Assembly: GCF_002127545.1 (NCBI RefSeq)
Contig: NZ_MUBK01000020.1
Coordinates: 25,248-89,247, forward strand
DNA: 64,000 bases
Source of the DNA: Xenorhabdus beddingii
GTDB lineage: Bacteria; Pseudomonadota; Gammaproteobacteria; Enterobacterales; Enterobacteriaceae
Direction: 5' to 3'
The notes beneath the pieces are model-generated. The model was given only the letters and a program-made list of their open reading frames with translations. It was not told the origin of the DNA and did no database searches. How positions within the stretch are numbered: position 1 is the stretch's first letter; each line of letters starts with the position of its first letter. A program made the translations under genes and the position numbers. This document shows, one piece after another, positions 30,901 to 40,400 of this stretch.

Positions 30901-32376
30901 ATCCCCCATTGAGCCTGTGGCTTCCTGGGCATTTTCGCCAAGGGTACGGATAACCTGATCCAGTTCCTCGCTGCTGTAGGCAAATTGCTTGTGATACGTT
31001 GCCAACCGCCGATCATCCAAATCCCGCTGGCCGACCTGATCTTCCGGCAACTCCTCAAAGGGCGTCAAACGCTTAACATTCTTTTCCAGCCACTCTTTAT
31101 AAGGATGTCTGCCTTTCAAATCATGATCAGTTTCAGCGGAATGCAGAATGCGGCCTTCATAGGTATCTATGACCATTAACTCACCCGGCCCGACCCGGCC
31201 TTTCTCCACAACTTCATCGGGCTGGTAATCCCAAATCCCGATTTCAGAAGCACAGGTAATCAGCTTATCCGTGGTGATCACATAACGGGCAGGACGCAAG
31301 CCATTGCGATCCAGATTACAGGCCGCATAACGTCCATCAGAAATAACGATGCCGGCCGGGCCATCCCACGGCTCCATATGCATGGAATTGAAATCGAAGA
31401 ATGCGCGCAGGTCGTCATCCATATCCGGGTTATTCTGCCATGCCGGTGGAACCAGTAGTCGCATGGCGCGAATTAAATCCATGCCGCCATTGAGGAACAG
31501 TTCCAGCATATTATCCAATGAACTGGAGTCTGAGCCGGTTTCATTAACAAAGGGGGCTGCGGTATGCAAATCAGGGATCAGCGGTGTACGGAACTTATAG
31601 GCTCTGGCCTTAGCCCATTCACGGTTGCCCGTAATGGTATTGATTTCCCCGTTATGGGCCAGATAACGGAAGGGTTGCGCCAGAGGCCAACGGGGAACCG
31701 TGTTAGTTGAAAAACGCTGGTGGAACAAACAGATAGAAGATTCCATCCGTAAATCAGCCAAATCCGGATAGAAACGCGGCAAATCAGCCGCCATGCACAG
31801 CCCTTTATAAATCGTGACCAGATTAGACAGGCTGCAAATATAAAAATCGTGGTCGGTGATCCGTTTTTCTATGCGGCGTCGGGCAACAAACAACCGACGT
31901 TCCAGATCTTGTGAGCGCCATCCCGCAGGGGCATTGATAAAAATTTGCTCAATGCGGGGGAGGCTTGATAGGGCAATCTCCCCCAAAACATCGCGATTGA
32001 TGGGAACTTCCCGCCAACCCACAATGGATAAGGTTTCGTTTTGTAATTCTTGTTCAATAATGTCACGGCATGATTGCGCTATTTTGGCATCCTGACTCAG
32101 AAACAACATGCCGACCGCATAGTTTTTGGCCAGCCGCCATGACTGCTCGCTGGCAACCATTTGAAAAAAGCGATCGGGCTTTTGCATTAATAAGCCACAA
32201 CCATCGCCGGTTTTTCCATCCGCTAAAATCGCGCCTCGGTGCTGCATCCGAGCCAAGGCATGGATGGCTGTACGCACCACTTTGTGACTGGGTTCTCCTT
32301 CAATATGTGCGATTAACCCAAAACCACAGTTATCTTTTTCCTGCAAGTTATTAGACAACATCTTATTATACAACAT
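27904..32376 (-). CDS. gltB: Glutamate synthase (NADPH) large subunit
   Basis: GltB hydrolyses glutamine in its N-terminal Ntn domain and channels ammonia to 2-oxoglutarate at the FMN site. The 1490-residue precursor has a short propeptide (MLYNKMLSNNLQEKDN) removed before the nucleophile C17 (CGFGLIAHIEGEPSHK). Further on are the glutaminase block RFSTNTVPRWPLAQPFRYLAHNGEIN (RFSTNT quoted), the FMN/synthase domain (GEGGEDPARYGT, GYDGGTGASPLSS), the 3Fe-4S cysteines in CRICHLNNCATGVATQ, and the C-terminal GXGXG helix domain. The ATG at 32376 follows GGGGAG. The gltBD operon is split downstream by the IS element. Confidence 0.97.
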   Translation of the reverse strand: MLYNKMLSNNLQEKDNCGFGLIAHIEGEPSHKVVRTAIHALARMQHRGAILADGKTGDGCGLLMQKPDRFFQMVASEQSWRLAKNYAVGMLFLSQDAKIAQSCRDIIEQELQNETLSIVGWREVPINRDVLGEIALSSLPRIEQIFINAPAGWRSQDLERRLFVARRRIEKRITDHDFYICSLSNLVTIYKGLCMAADLPRFYPDLADLRMESSICLFHQRFSTNTVPRWPLAQPFRYLAHNGEINTITGNREWAKARAYKFRTPLIPDLHTAAPFVNETGSDSSSLDNMLELFLNGGMDLIRAMRLLVPPAWQNNPDMDDDLRAFFDFNSMHMEPWDGPAGIVISDGRYAACNLDRNGLRPARYVITTDKLITCASEIGIWDYQPDEVVEKGRVGPGELMVIDTYEGRILHSAETDHDLKGRHPYKEWLEKNVKRLTPFEELPEDQVGQRDLDDRRLATYHKQFAYSSEELDQVIRTLGENAQEATGSMGDDTPFAVLSSRPRIIYDYFRQQFAQVTNPPIDPLREAHVMSLATRIGREMNVFCEAEGQAHRLSFESPVLLYSDFVQLTTQQEPYYRADTLDLTFNPQETSLKNAVSTLCERAEELVRNGAVLLVLSDRNISSEKLPIPAPMAVGAIQHCLVEKNLRCDANLIVETASARDPHHFAVLLGFGATAVYPYLAYESLGKMVDDGTINTPYARVMLNYRNGVNKGLYKIMSKMGISTISSYRCSKLFEAVGLHPDVTNICFNGVVSRIGGADFSDFEQDLRNLSKRAWLHRHPIDQGGLLKYVHNGEYHAYNPDVVNTLQAAVHSGKYSDYQKYTALVNGRPVTTLRDLLAIAPKGEPIAIEDVEPAEALFKRFDTAAMSIGALSPEAHESLAEAMNALGGFSNSGEGGEDPARYGTKKVSRIKQVASGRFGVTPAYLVSADVIQIKVAQGAKPGEGGQLPGDKVTPYIAKLRYSVPGVTLISPPPHHDIYSIEDLAQLIFDLKQVNPKALISVKLVSEPGVGTIATGVAKAYADLITIAGYDGGTGASPLSSVKYAGCPWELGLVETQQALVANGLRHKIRLQVDGGLKTGLDIIKAAILGAESFGFGTGPMVALGCKYLRICHLNNCATGVATQDEKLRQSHYHGLPERVINYFRFIAQETRELMAQLGVRQLIDLIGRTDLLDILEGISAKQSKLNLAPLLETATPHAGKDLYCTEDNPPFDHGELNKSIVTHAMPYVKNSQSKTFYFDIQNTDRSVGASLSGEIAARYGDQGLAADPIKLHFTGTAGQSFGVWNASGVELTLTGDANDYVGKGMAGGRIVIRPPVGSAFKSHEATIIGNTCLYGATGGKLFAAGRAGERFAVRNSGALTVIEGIGDNGCEYMTGGIVCVLGSTGVNFGAGMTGGFAYVLDESDDFRKRVNPELVEVLSMGSLTIHQEHLRGLITEHVRLTGSQQGESLLENWSQWVNKFALVKPKSSDISALLGHRSRSSAELRVQAQ

Positions 32377-32485
32377 TGTAATGCTCCCCAAGTTCTGTCC
32401 AACTCTCACATCACTCGCGAGATGATATCGATATGTTATTTTCTACAGGCGTCTGATTTGCGCCCTCAGTCAAACGCCACTTGTT

Positions 32486-32521
32486 TTTATTGGCAATAAC
32501 AAGTTTATTGGCAATAACAAG
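32486..32521 (+). repeat. 18-bp tandem duplication upstream of gltB
   Basis: TTTATTGGCAATAACAAG at 32486-32503 is repeated exactly at 32504-32521. It lies about 110-145 bp upstream of the gltB start. Confidence 0.95.
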
Positions 32522-32549
32522 CGGTAAATCAAAAGGATGTTATGTCATG

Positions 32550-32600
32550 TTGTGTCACTGCATATATTGTGTCACTGCATATATTGTGTCACTGCATAAA
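32550..32600 (+). repeat. 17-bp tandem triplication upstream of gltB
   Basis: TTGTGTCACTGCATATA occurs at 32550-32566 and 32567-32583, with a third copy at 32584-32600 differing by one base. Each unit contains GTGTCACT. Confidence 0.95.
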
Positions 32601-32755
32601 TATGAGTCGGGGGATTATCCGACAGGTGATTTTCAGTGAATTCCCAACTTAGCGATAAAAAGAGGGCAGGTCAAATCGTATTAAATCAGGTTTTTTGCGA
32701 GGTTAATTTAGTTATCAAATTGAATTTAATCGATAAATAATGCTGTTTTGTATTT

Positions 32756-32799
32756 TGTGACCAAGATCATAGGGTTGATATGATGTGAGCTATATCACT
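32756..32799. promoter_or_regulatory. Two CRP-like boxes in the gltB-arcB region
   Basis: TGTGA-N6-TCATA (32756-32771) and TGTGA-N6-TCACT (32784-32799) match the CRP consensus TGTGA-N6-TCACA at nine of ten half-site positions for the second and eight of ten for the first. Their centres are 28 bp apart. They lie about 400 bp from gltB and 310 bp from arcB, so the regulated promoter is uncertain. Confidence 0.45.
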
Positions 32800-33019
32800 A
32801 AAATTACCACATTATCTATTTTAGATATGCTTTGAAATGTGATTTAACTGGAATTTAAATCTTGTTTTTTGAAGAATGATAGAATTATATTGTGTATTTT
32901 TGGAGTGACAAGGATAAATAATTGATTGTTTTTTGTTCCAAAAAATAAATTGAAAGTTTGAGTGAATAATTATTCTGTTTTTGTGTCTTTTTATTCCACC
33001 TGGGTATTGGGGATGATAT

Positions 33020-33046
33020 CCCTCAACGAAGTTGGGTCTTTTTTAA
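33020..33046 (+). terminator. Hairpin with T-run in the arcB leader
   Basis: CCCTCAAC-GAA-GTTGGG (33020-33036) followed by TCTTTTTT reads as an intrinsic terminator on the plus strand, 54 bp before the arcB ATG, with no gene upstream on that strand. It could be an arcB leader attenuator or the end of a short RNA. A small hairpin GGGAT/ATCCC overlaps its left side at 33010-33022. Confidence 0.5.
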
Positions 33047-33099
33047 GTTATGATTCAATCTGGTGACTTTGACTAGGAATGATTTTACTGGGAGCGGTT

Positions 33100-35439
33100 A
33101 TGAAGCTAATTCGGGGGCTTGCCCAATATTATGTAGATTTGATGATGAAGTTAGGGTTGGTGCGTTTTTCGATATTACTTGCATCTGCGCTAGTTATTCT
33201 TGCGATCGTGATGCAAATGGCCGTTACCTTTGTACTGCATGGAGAAGTACAGCGCATTGACTTAATTCGCTCCGTCTTTTTTGGTTTGATGATTACCCCT
33301 TGGGCCGTTTACTTTCTTTCTATCGTCGTGGAGCAACTCGAAGAATCCCGCCAGCGTTTATCCAGTCTGGTCGCTAAACTTGAAGAGATGCGTCAGCGTG
33401 ATGCGATATTGAATCTCCAACTCAAAGAAAACATTGCTCAATTGAATCAAGAAATCAGCGACAGGGAAAAAGTGGAAAAAGCCCATCTGGTATTGCTGGA
33501 TAAACTTAAATTGGAAATGGAGCATCGTGAAAAAACGCAGATTGAGCTTGAACAACAGTCAGTGCTACTGCGCTCATTTCTAGACGCTTCGCCGGACTTG
33601 GTTTATTACCGTAATGAAGACAATGAATTTTCCGGCTGTAACCGAGCGATGGAACTGCTGACGGGTAAAAGCGAAAAACAGCTTATTGGCCTGACCCCGA
33701 CGGAAGTTTACGATGAAGAAATTGCCAGCAAAGTGATGGAAACGGATGAAAAAGTCTTCCGCCACAATGTCTCCCTGACCTATGAACAGTGGCTGGTTTA
33801 TCCCGATGGACGCAAAGCCTGTTTTGAACTCAGAAAAGTCCCGTTTTATGATCGTGTTGGAAAACGACATGGATTAATGGGATTTGGCCGCGATATAACG
33901 GAGCGTAAGCGCTATCAGGATGCTTTAGAGAATGCCAGCAGGGATAAAACCACTTTCATCTCCACGATTAGCCATGAGCTTCGTACGCCTTTAAATGGCA
34001 TCGTCGGCCTGAGCCGAATTCTGATGGACACCGAGCTGACACCAGAGCAGTGTAAATATTTGGAAACCATCCATGTCAGCGCTATCACTCTGGGTAATAT
34101 TTTTAACGATATCATTGAACTGGATAAGATAGAGCGGCGCAAAATCCAGCTAGATAATCAGCCGATCGATTTCACGGGCTTTATGGTGGATTTGGAGAAC
34201 ATTTCAGGGTTACTGGCGCAGCCCAAGGGGCTTAAATTCGTGCTTGAACCGGAACCGTCATTGCCGGTCAAGGTGTTGACTGACGGAACCCGCTTGCGAC
34301 AAATCTTATGGAACTTGATTAGCAATGCGGTGAAATTTACTCCGAAAGGGGAAATCCGGGTTCATATCCGGCGTGAAGCAGGGGATCGCCTGTTATTTGA
34401 AGTGACAGATTCTGGCATCGGTATTCCCGCTGATGAGCTGGAGAAAATCTTCGCCATGTATTATCAGGTGAAAGACAGTGCCGGTGGACGCCCTGCAACC
34501 GGAACGGGAATTGGCCTGGCTGTTTCGAAGCGCCTTGCCCAAAGCATGGGAGGCGACATTGTTGTGACAAGCTCGCCGGGTAAAGGTTCTTGCTTTACTT
34601 TGTCTGTGGTGGCCCCGACCCTTGATGAACATGTTGAAGGCAAAGCCGAACCCGATACCCTGCCCCTCCCTGCACTCAACATTTTGTTGGTGGAAGATAT
34701 TGAACTGAACGTTATTGTTGCCCGTTCGGTACTGGAAAAACTGGGAAATAGCGTTGATGTTGCCATGAATGGCCATGATGCACTGGCCATGTTTGATCCT
34801 GATGAATATGACTTAGTGTTATTGGATATCCAATTGCCGGATATGACAGGGCTTGATATTGCGCGTCAGTTACACCAGCGCTACTCCTCACAATCCTTAC
34901 CCCCATTGATCGCCCTGACAGCCAATGTCTTAAAAGATAAAAAAGAATATCTTGAGGCGGGGATGGATGATGTCCTCAATAAGCCGCTTTCCGTCAAAGA
35001 GTTGACCGCTACGATGGAAAGATATTGGGGCAAGTCATCTGAATCTGGCCGCCAATTACAACAGACTGATATTGAGATGAAAGATGAAGCGCGGCTCGAT
35101 ACGGAAATGCTTAACCAATATATTGAATTGGTTGGGCCAAAAATGGTTGCTGACAACCTGACCATTTTTGAAACCATGATGCCAGGTTACCTTGCCTTGC
35201 TGGATTCAAACATGACCGCCAGAGATCAAAAAGGCATTACTGAAGAGGCACATAAGATCAAGGGAGCGGCAGGCTCTGTTGGATTGCGTCACTTGCAGCA
35301 GTTGGCCCAACAGATTCAGTCACCTGATTTACCGGCATGGTGGGATAATGTTCAGGAGTGGGTGGATGAGTTAAAGCTGGAGTGGAAGAATGATACAGAA
35401 ACATTGAGAAATTGGTTGTCGGGCGCTACAAAAAAATAA
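33100..35439 (+). CDS. arcB: Aerobic respiration control sensor kinase ArcB
   Basis: ArcB is the hybrid sensor kinase that phosphorylates ArcA when the quinone pool is reduced. The 779 residues hold two N-terminal membrane helices, a coiled-coil linker and a PAS domain with both redox cysteines (EFSGCNRAME, GRKACFELRKV). The transmitter has histidine in STISHELRTPLNG and G-boxes DSGIGIP and GTGIGLAVSKRL; the receiver has aspartate in VLLDIQLPDMTG; the HPt domain has EEAHKIKGAAGS. The ATG at 33100 follows GGGAGCGG and aligns with E. coli MKQIRLLAQYY. The sRNA gene arcZ is antisense at its 3' side, as in E. coli. Confidence 0.97.
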   Translation: MKLIRGLAQYYVDLMMKLGLVRFSILLASALVILAIVMQMAVTFVLHGEVQRIDLIRSVFFGLMITPWAVYFLSIVVEQLEESRQRLSSLVAKLEEMRQRDAILNLQLKENIAQLNQEISDREKVEKAHLVLLDKLKLEMEHREKTQIELEQQSVLLRSFLDASPDLVYYRNEDNEFSGCNRAMELLTGKSEKQLIGLTPTEVYDEEIASKVMETDEKVFRHNVSLTYEQWLVYPDGRKACFELRKVPFYDRVGKRHGLMGFGRDITERKRYQDALENASRDKTTFISTISHELRTPLNGIVGLSRILMDTELTPEQCKYLETIHVSAITLGNIFNDIIELDKIERRKIQLDNQPIDFTGFMVDLENISGLLAQPKGLKFVLEPEPSLPVKVLTDGTRLRQILWNLISNAVKFTPKGEIRVHIRREAGDRLLFEVTDSGIGIPADELEKIFAMYYQVKDSAGGRPATGTGIGLAVSKRLAQSMGGDIVVTSSPGKGSCFTLSVVAPTLDEHVEGKAEPDTLPLPALNILLVEDIELNVIVARSVLEKLGNSVDVAMNGHDALAMFDPDEYDLVLLDIQLPDMTGLDIARQLHQRYSSQSLPPLIALTANVLKDKKEYLEAGMDDVLNKPLSVKELTATMERYWGKSSESGRQLQQTDIEMKDEARLDTEMLNQYIELVGPKMVADNLTIFETMMPGYLALLDSNMTARDQKGITEEAHKIKGAAGSVGLRHLQQLAQQIQSPDLPAWWDNVQEWVDELKLEWKNDTETLRNWLSGATKK

Positions 35440-35556
35440 CTCCAACCGAAGTTGGGGTGCGCTAATACTGCGCCAACACCAGGGAAACTTATTTACCCGC
35501 TTATCTAAGATTTATTTTCAGTGCGAGTAATGAAAGAATTCTTCCATACAGAACAC
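35430..35556 (-). ncRNA. arcZ: Small regulatory RNA ArcZ
   Basis: On the minus strand the sequence TTTCCCTGGTGTTGGCGCAG, followed by a GCGCACCCC block, is the conserved 3' seed part of enterobacterial ArcZ. It ends in a terminator (ACCCCAAC/GTTGGAGT stem at 35439-35458, then a T-run at 35436-35430) that overlaps the arcB stop. The position between arcB and elbB and the orientation opposite to arcB are those of E. coli. A -10-like TATGTT (35569-35564) suggests a start near 35556, giving about 125 nt. ArcZ is an Hfq-dependent RNA repressed by ArcA that activates rpoS. The 5' end is approximate. Confidence 0.88.
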
Positions 35557-35675
35557 AGGTACCAACATAGCAAAGATAAGATTTTTTGTTACAAGATTCA
35601 TTAAAATCTGTGATGAAGATTGGTGTTTAACCCTCTAAGGGGTTAAGCATTAATCTACTACAAATGGAGAGGAAT

Positions 35676-36329
35676 ATGAAATCTGTTGCCGTTATATTAA
35701 GTGGATGCGGAGTGTACGACGGAAGTGAAATCCACGAATCAGTCCTGACAATGCTCTCTTTAAGCCGTCTTGGGGCCAAAGTGTCTTTTTTTTCGCCTGA
35801 TGAAGTACAACATCATGTTATTAATCACCTTAATGGTGAAGAACAGCAAGAAAGCCGCCATATTATGGAAGAATCCGCCCGTATAACACGGGGAAATATG
35901 CAGCCTTTATCTAAAGTGGATATTAATGAGCTGGATGCTTTAATTATTCCAGGAGGATTTGGCGCAGCCAAAAATTTATGTAATTTCGCATATAAAGGAT
36001 CAGATTGCGAAATAAATAAAGAATTATTAACTATTGTGCAGTCAATGCATCAACAAGGCAAGCCGATGGGGTTTATATGCATTGCACCTGTTATGGTCGC
36101 TAAAATATTAGGTAAACCGATAAAAGTCACCATTGGCAATGATCCCGAAACGGCAGCTCAGATAGAGAAAATGGGCGGTATACACGTTGACTGTCCAGTT
36201 GATGATATTGTCGTTGATTTTAAAAACAAAATTGTGACAACGCCAGCCTATATGCTCGCTGAGTCTTTGTCTCAGGCAGAAAAAGGGATTGATAAATTGG
36301 TTAAGAAAATATGGGAAATGATTGAGTAA
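35676..36329 (+). CDS. elbB: Isoprenoid biosynthesis glyoxalase ElbB
   Basis: ElbB is a DJ-1/PfpI-superfamily protein with glyoxalase III-like activity, associated with isoprenoid metabolism. The 217 residues include the N-terminal [35 protein letters not shown] and the nucleophile elbow [11 protein letters not shown] with its cysteine. The ATG at 35676 follows GAGAGGAAT. A perfect 7-bp hairpin (TTAACCC/GGGTTAA, 35627-35646) lies in its leader. It overlaps or abuts mtgA as in E. coli. Confidence 0.95.
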   Translation: MKSVAVILSGCGVYDGSEIHESVLTMLSLSRLGAKVSFFSPDEVQHHVINHLNGEEQQESRHIMEESARITRGNMQPLSKVDINELDALIIPGGFGAAKNLCNFAYKGSDCEINKELLTIVQSMHQQGKPMGFICIAPVMVAKILGKPIKVTIGNDPETAAQIEKMGGIHVDCPVDDIVVDFKNKIVTTPAYMLAESLSQAEKGIDKLVKKIWEMIE

Positions 36330-36333
36330 TAGG

Positions 36334-37050
36334 ATGAGAAATCCTTTTTCAATATTGTGGCGCTGGCTGAAAAGAATTGTCGCATGGATCACAGTTCTAT
36401 GGATCGTTGCAGTCATCTCATTTTCATTTTTGCCGGTGCCATTTTCCATGGTGATGATGGAGCGACAAATGGGCGCCCTAATGTCAATTAATTTATCTTA
36501 TGTTTCGCGCTCATCATGGGTCGATCAGAATCAAATTTCACCTTATATGACATTAGCCGTGATTGCCGCCGAAGATCAAAAATTCCCAAAACATTGGGGA
36601 TTTGATTTTGACGCTATCGAAACGGCAATAGAACATAACAAAAAATATCAGACCCGAATGCGGGGTGCATCGACGATTTCCCAGCAAACCGCCAAGAATT
36701 TATTTTTGTGGGAAGGGCGTAGTTGGGTAAGAAAGGGATTAGAGGTGGGAATGACCACGGTACTGGAATTACTGTGGTCAAAGAAACGTATTTTGACGGT
36801 TTATCTCAATATTGCGGATTTCGGCAATGGCATTTTTGGTGTGGAGGAAGCGGCCCGGCATTATTTCGGTAAATCCGCCAAACAATTAACCGCGTCTGAC
36901 GCCGCCTTGCTTGCGGCCGTATTGCCAAACCCCCACCGTTTTAAAGCCAATGCCCCGTCCGCTTATGTATTGAAACGCCAGCAATGGATTTTACGGCAAA
37001 TGCAGTTGTTGGGAGGAAAAAATTATCTTACGCAAAATAAACTACGGTAA
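36334..37050 (+). CDS. mtgA: Monofunctional biosynthetic peptidoglycan transglycosylase MtgA
   Basis: MtgA polymerises lipid II into glycan strands (GT51 family) at the inner membrane. The 238 residues have one N-terminal membrane helix ([17 protein letters not shown]), the catalytic glutamate in [34 protein letters not shown] and the second glutamate in [16 protein letters not shown] chose the ATG at 36334. A TTG at 36322, overlapping elbB, aligns residue for residue with the E. coli N-terminus and is a real alternative. Confidence 0.94.
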   Translation: MRNPFSILWRWLKRIVAWITVLWIVAVISFSFLPVPFSMVMMERQMGALMSINLSYVSRSSWVDQNQISPYMTLAVIAAEDQKFPKHWGFDFDAIETAIEHNKKYQTRMRGASTISQQTAKNLFLWEGRSWVRKGLEVGMTTVLELLWSKKRILTVYLNIADFGNGIFGVEEAARHYFGKSAKQLTASDAALLAAVLPNPHRFKANAPSAYVLKRQQWILRQMQLLGGKNYLTQNKLR

Positions 37051-37499
37051 GGGCGGCGAAAAAAAACCGTAGAACGCAGTCTTGCCGATGCGAAATAACA
37101 TCACGGGCATCGCTATGCTCATTTTCGCGGTTTGTCAGCAGTCTGTGGCGTGATATTCATATCACGCTATCACCCGCCATCTCTTCACCCGTCTATCACC
37201 ATCCCGAAATATAGAAACCCCCATTTTGATTTTTCAAAACAACATGATTTGTTACTCTTTATTTAAAATATGTGTAAATAATAGTTATCAAAATGTGTCA
37301 TTTTATGGTGTGTTTAGGTGGCGCAACAGGTAATGGTTTTGATTAAACACGCTTTTTTGATGAAAATCTAAAAATCAGCCCGTCTTTTTAATCTATCCCT
37401 GTTCTCAGAAAACGATCACTTTGATGGTTTCAACCCGCCTACGCAATAAAAAACATAAGGACTGGTATTTTTGCAAATCAACAATAGGTGATAACTAAG
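37051..37499. other. Intergenic region upstream of the autotransporter
   Basis: This 449-bp stretch has no gene. A perfect 9-bp palindrome (GCGTGATAT/ATATCACGC, 37148-37167) could be an operator or the end of the mtgA transcript. From 37230 on it is AT-rich and should carry the promoter of the secreted protease gene, which I could not place. Confidence 0.5.
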
Positions 37500-40400
37500 A
37501 TGAAGAAGCGATATGAAATCCCTCGGAGTGCACTGACTACCGCACGTTTATCAGTTAAAACCCAGCCACGAGTACTTTATCACGCCATAGCTTGCTGTTT
37601 GGCAGCAACCAGCTTTGGCGCTTATGCGGAAAATTATGTTGAGAAAGGGCGGCTTGGCGATCCTGCCAGTTGGCATACCCCTGAGTTTGTCGCTGAATGG
37701 GGACTTGGTGCTATTCACGCTGACGCAGCCTATGCCAGAGGTTATACCGGTAAGGGGATCAAGCTGGGAATATTCGATCAGGTGGTTTATGCCAAACATC
37801 CTGAATTTGTGGGCAAAGACAAAGTCATCAACTTAGTGACTTCTGGGATACGTGAATATACTGATCCCTACATTAAGGTGAAAAAGGGTGATTCATTCAG
37901 TTATGGTGGAACACCATCCGTGAATGGGTACGGCAAGTTAGGGGCGCATGGTGTCCATGTTGCGGGGATTGCAGCGGGTAGCCGGGATGGTGGAAAAATG
38001 CATGGAGTAGCCTATAACGCCCAAATAATCGGTGCTGATAACGGCGATCCCGGCCCCGAAGATGGCATCATCTTAGGCAATGATGGTGGTGTTTACCAAG
38101 CTGGTTGGAATGCGCTGATAGAGAGTGGCGCTCGCATTATTAACAACAGTTGGGGGATTGGTATTGCTAAGGAACTTGAAAAGGGCGGAAAAGATCCTGA
38201 CGCCGCTCATTTTACCTTAGCGGAGGCCCAGAAGCAGTTCGACGCAATCAAGCCAATTTTGGGTACAAAACCGGGTGGTGCATATCAGGGGGCAATTGAT
38301 GCTGCACACAGCGGAATTGTAACGGTTTTTGCCGCCGGTAATAGTTATAACTACAGTAACCCAGATGCCATCGCGGGTCTGGCGTGGTTTGTGCCAGATA
38401 TTGCACCAAACTGGTTAACAGTCGCCAGTTTGCAACAAGATCCAAATAGTACCAATAGTGAGCCTTATTCCATCAGCAGTTTCTCCTCCCGCTGCGGTTA
38501 TACTGCCAGCTTTTGTGTTAGTGCCCCCGGTACCAAGGTATATAGCTCAATTATTAAAGGCACTGGGATGGATGATATTACTACTGATTATGATGCTTAC
38601 AGCGGTACTTCAATGGCAGCACCACATGCTGCTGGTAGCATCGCGGTATTAATGGAGCGTTTCCCATATATGACTGGCGCCCAGGTAGCCTCTGTACTTC
38701 GTACTACGGCGACTGATATGGGAGAGAAAGGCATTGACGAAATTTACGGTTGGGGATTGATCAATCTCGGTAAAGCGATAAATGGCCCGGGTATGTTCTA
38801 TACCGCCGAAGATATTCCTGAAAAGTTCCGCATTCCAGATCCTGATGGTGTAGCCTACGGCAATGGTCAGTTTGTTGCTGATATTCCGGGTATCGGTGCT
38901 GTACTCGATAAGGATAAACCGACTGAACGTGTCTGTAATACAGGCTTATGTGCTCAGGATCAATGGAGTAACGATATCAGTGGTCATGGCGGGCTAACTA
39001 AACAAGGCAAAGGTGAACTGATCCTCAGTGGTCAGAATACCTATTCTGGCTCGACGTTGGTTAAACAGGGATTACTGAATGTTAGCGGGAGTATTTCTTC
39101 CACCGTTTCGGTAATGGAAAGTGGTGTTCTTGGTGGAAATGGTACGGTTGGGGAGCTCAATGTACAGCATGGTGGTACTGTTGCACCGGGTAACGCCATT
39201 GGTACACTTAAAGCTACCGAAAAAATAACTTTTGAACCGGGTTCTCACTACGTTGTTGAAATCGCCGCTGATGGGCGTAGCGACAGCATTCAGGCTGAAA
39301 AAAGTGTACAGATCAATGGAGGGAAGGTTGCTGTTTCGCTTGAAAATACGGATAACTTGCTCTCCTTTAAAGAAGTGCGAAGCCTGACAGGTCAGCAATA
39401 CAATATCCTTAATGCGAAACAAAATATTAACGGCCGCTTTGATAACGTCGTTCCGAATTATCTCTTCCTTGGCACTAAATTATCTTATCAGCCCAGTAAA
39501 GTGGCTCTTCATGTTGGACGTAATGATACTGCTTTTGCGGATGTGACTAAGACTCAGAATGAACATGCATTGGCAGATGCCATTGATACCCTTGGAAAGG
39601 GTAATCCAGTCTACGAAAGTATTCTGACGAGTCGTTCTGCGGAGCAGGCCCGATATGCAATTCGTCAGCTTGATGGACAGATCCATGCCGATATTGCTTC
39701 TTTGCTGGTTAACGACAGCCGTTATTTGCGCGATACCTTAAATGCTCGTTTGAATCAGACCGAAGGCCGTTCATTTTCACCTGATATTCATGGCGATGAT
39801 AACGGTGCATGGGTCCGGTTGCTTGGTGCATGGAGCCACGCTTCTGGTACAGAAAATGCGAGTGGCTATCAGGCTTCCAACTATGGTGTATTCTTGGGCG
39901 CGGATACCCTTATTGATGAATATAGCCGTCTTGGTATAGCGACTGGTTACACCCGCACTTCTCTTGACGGTGGCAACAGTGCTACTGCTGACAGTAATAA
40001 CTATCATCTTGCTCTTTATGGTGATCGTCAGTTTGGTGATTTTGCTTTGCGTACCAATGGCGGATTGACGTGGCATCGTATTGATACCAAACGCGCTATC
40101 AGCTACGGCAATCAGCATGACCATGAGAATGCAAAATATAGCGGGCGAACAGCACAAATATCTGCGGAACTTGCTTACCATCTGCCAGTAGGGGCTGTGG
40201 ATCTGGAGCCATTTGTTAACCTGGCATATGTTAATTTCCGCAATGAGGGCATTAACGAGGATGGCGCTGCCGCAGCATTCCGTGGCAATAGCCAACATAC
40301 TGATGCGACACTCTCCACATTGGGATTGCGCGCAAATCATCACTGGCAGACTTCATGGGGATCTTCAATAGCCTTAAATGGAGAATTAGGTTGGCAGCAC

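Larger units (their letters stand above)
32377..33099. other. Long divergent regulatory region between gltB and arcB
   Basis: This 723-bp region holds the promoters of gltB (leftward) and arcB (rightward) and no gene; yhcC, which lies here in E. coli, is absent. It contains two sets of short tandem repeats, two CRP-like boxes and a hairpin with a T-run near arcB, each listed separately. The middle part (32620-32960) is very AT-rich, compatible with Lrp/IHF-type control known for gltBDF in E. coli, but I cannot point to such sites. Confidence 0.6.

Noticed and set aside
39777..40343. 188-codon minus-strand ORF inside the autotransporter gene
   Set aside because: It is opposite the beta-barrel coding region, with no ribosome-binding site and biased shadow composition.
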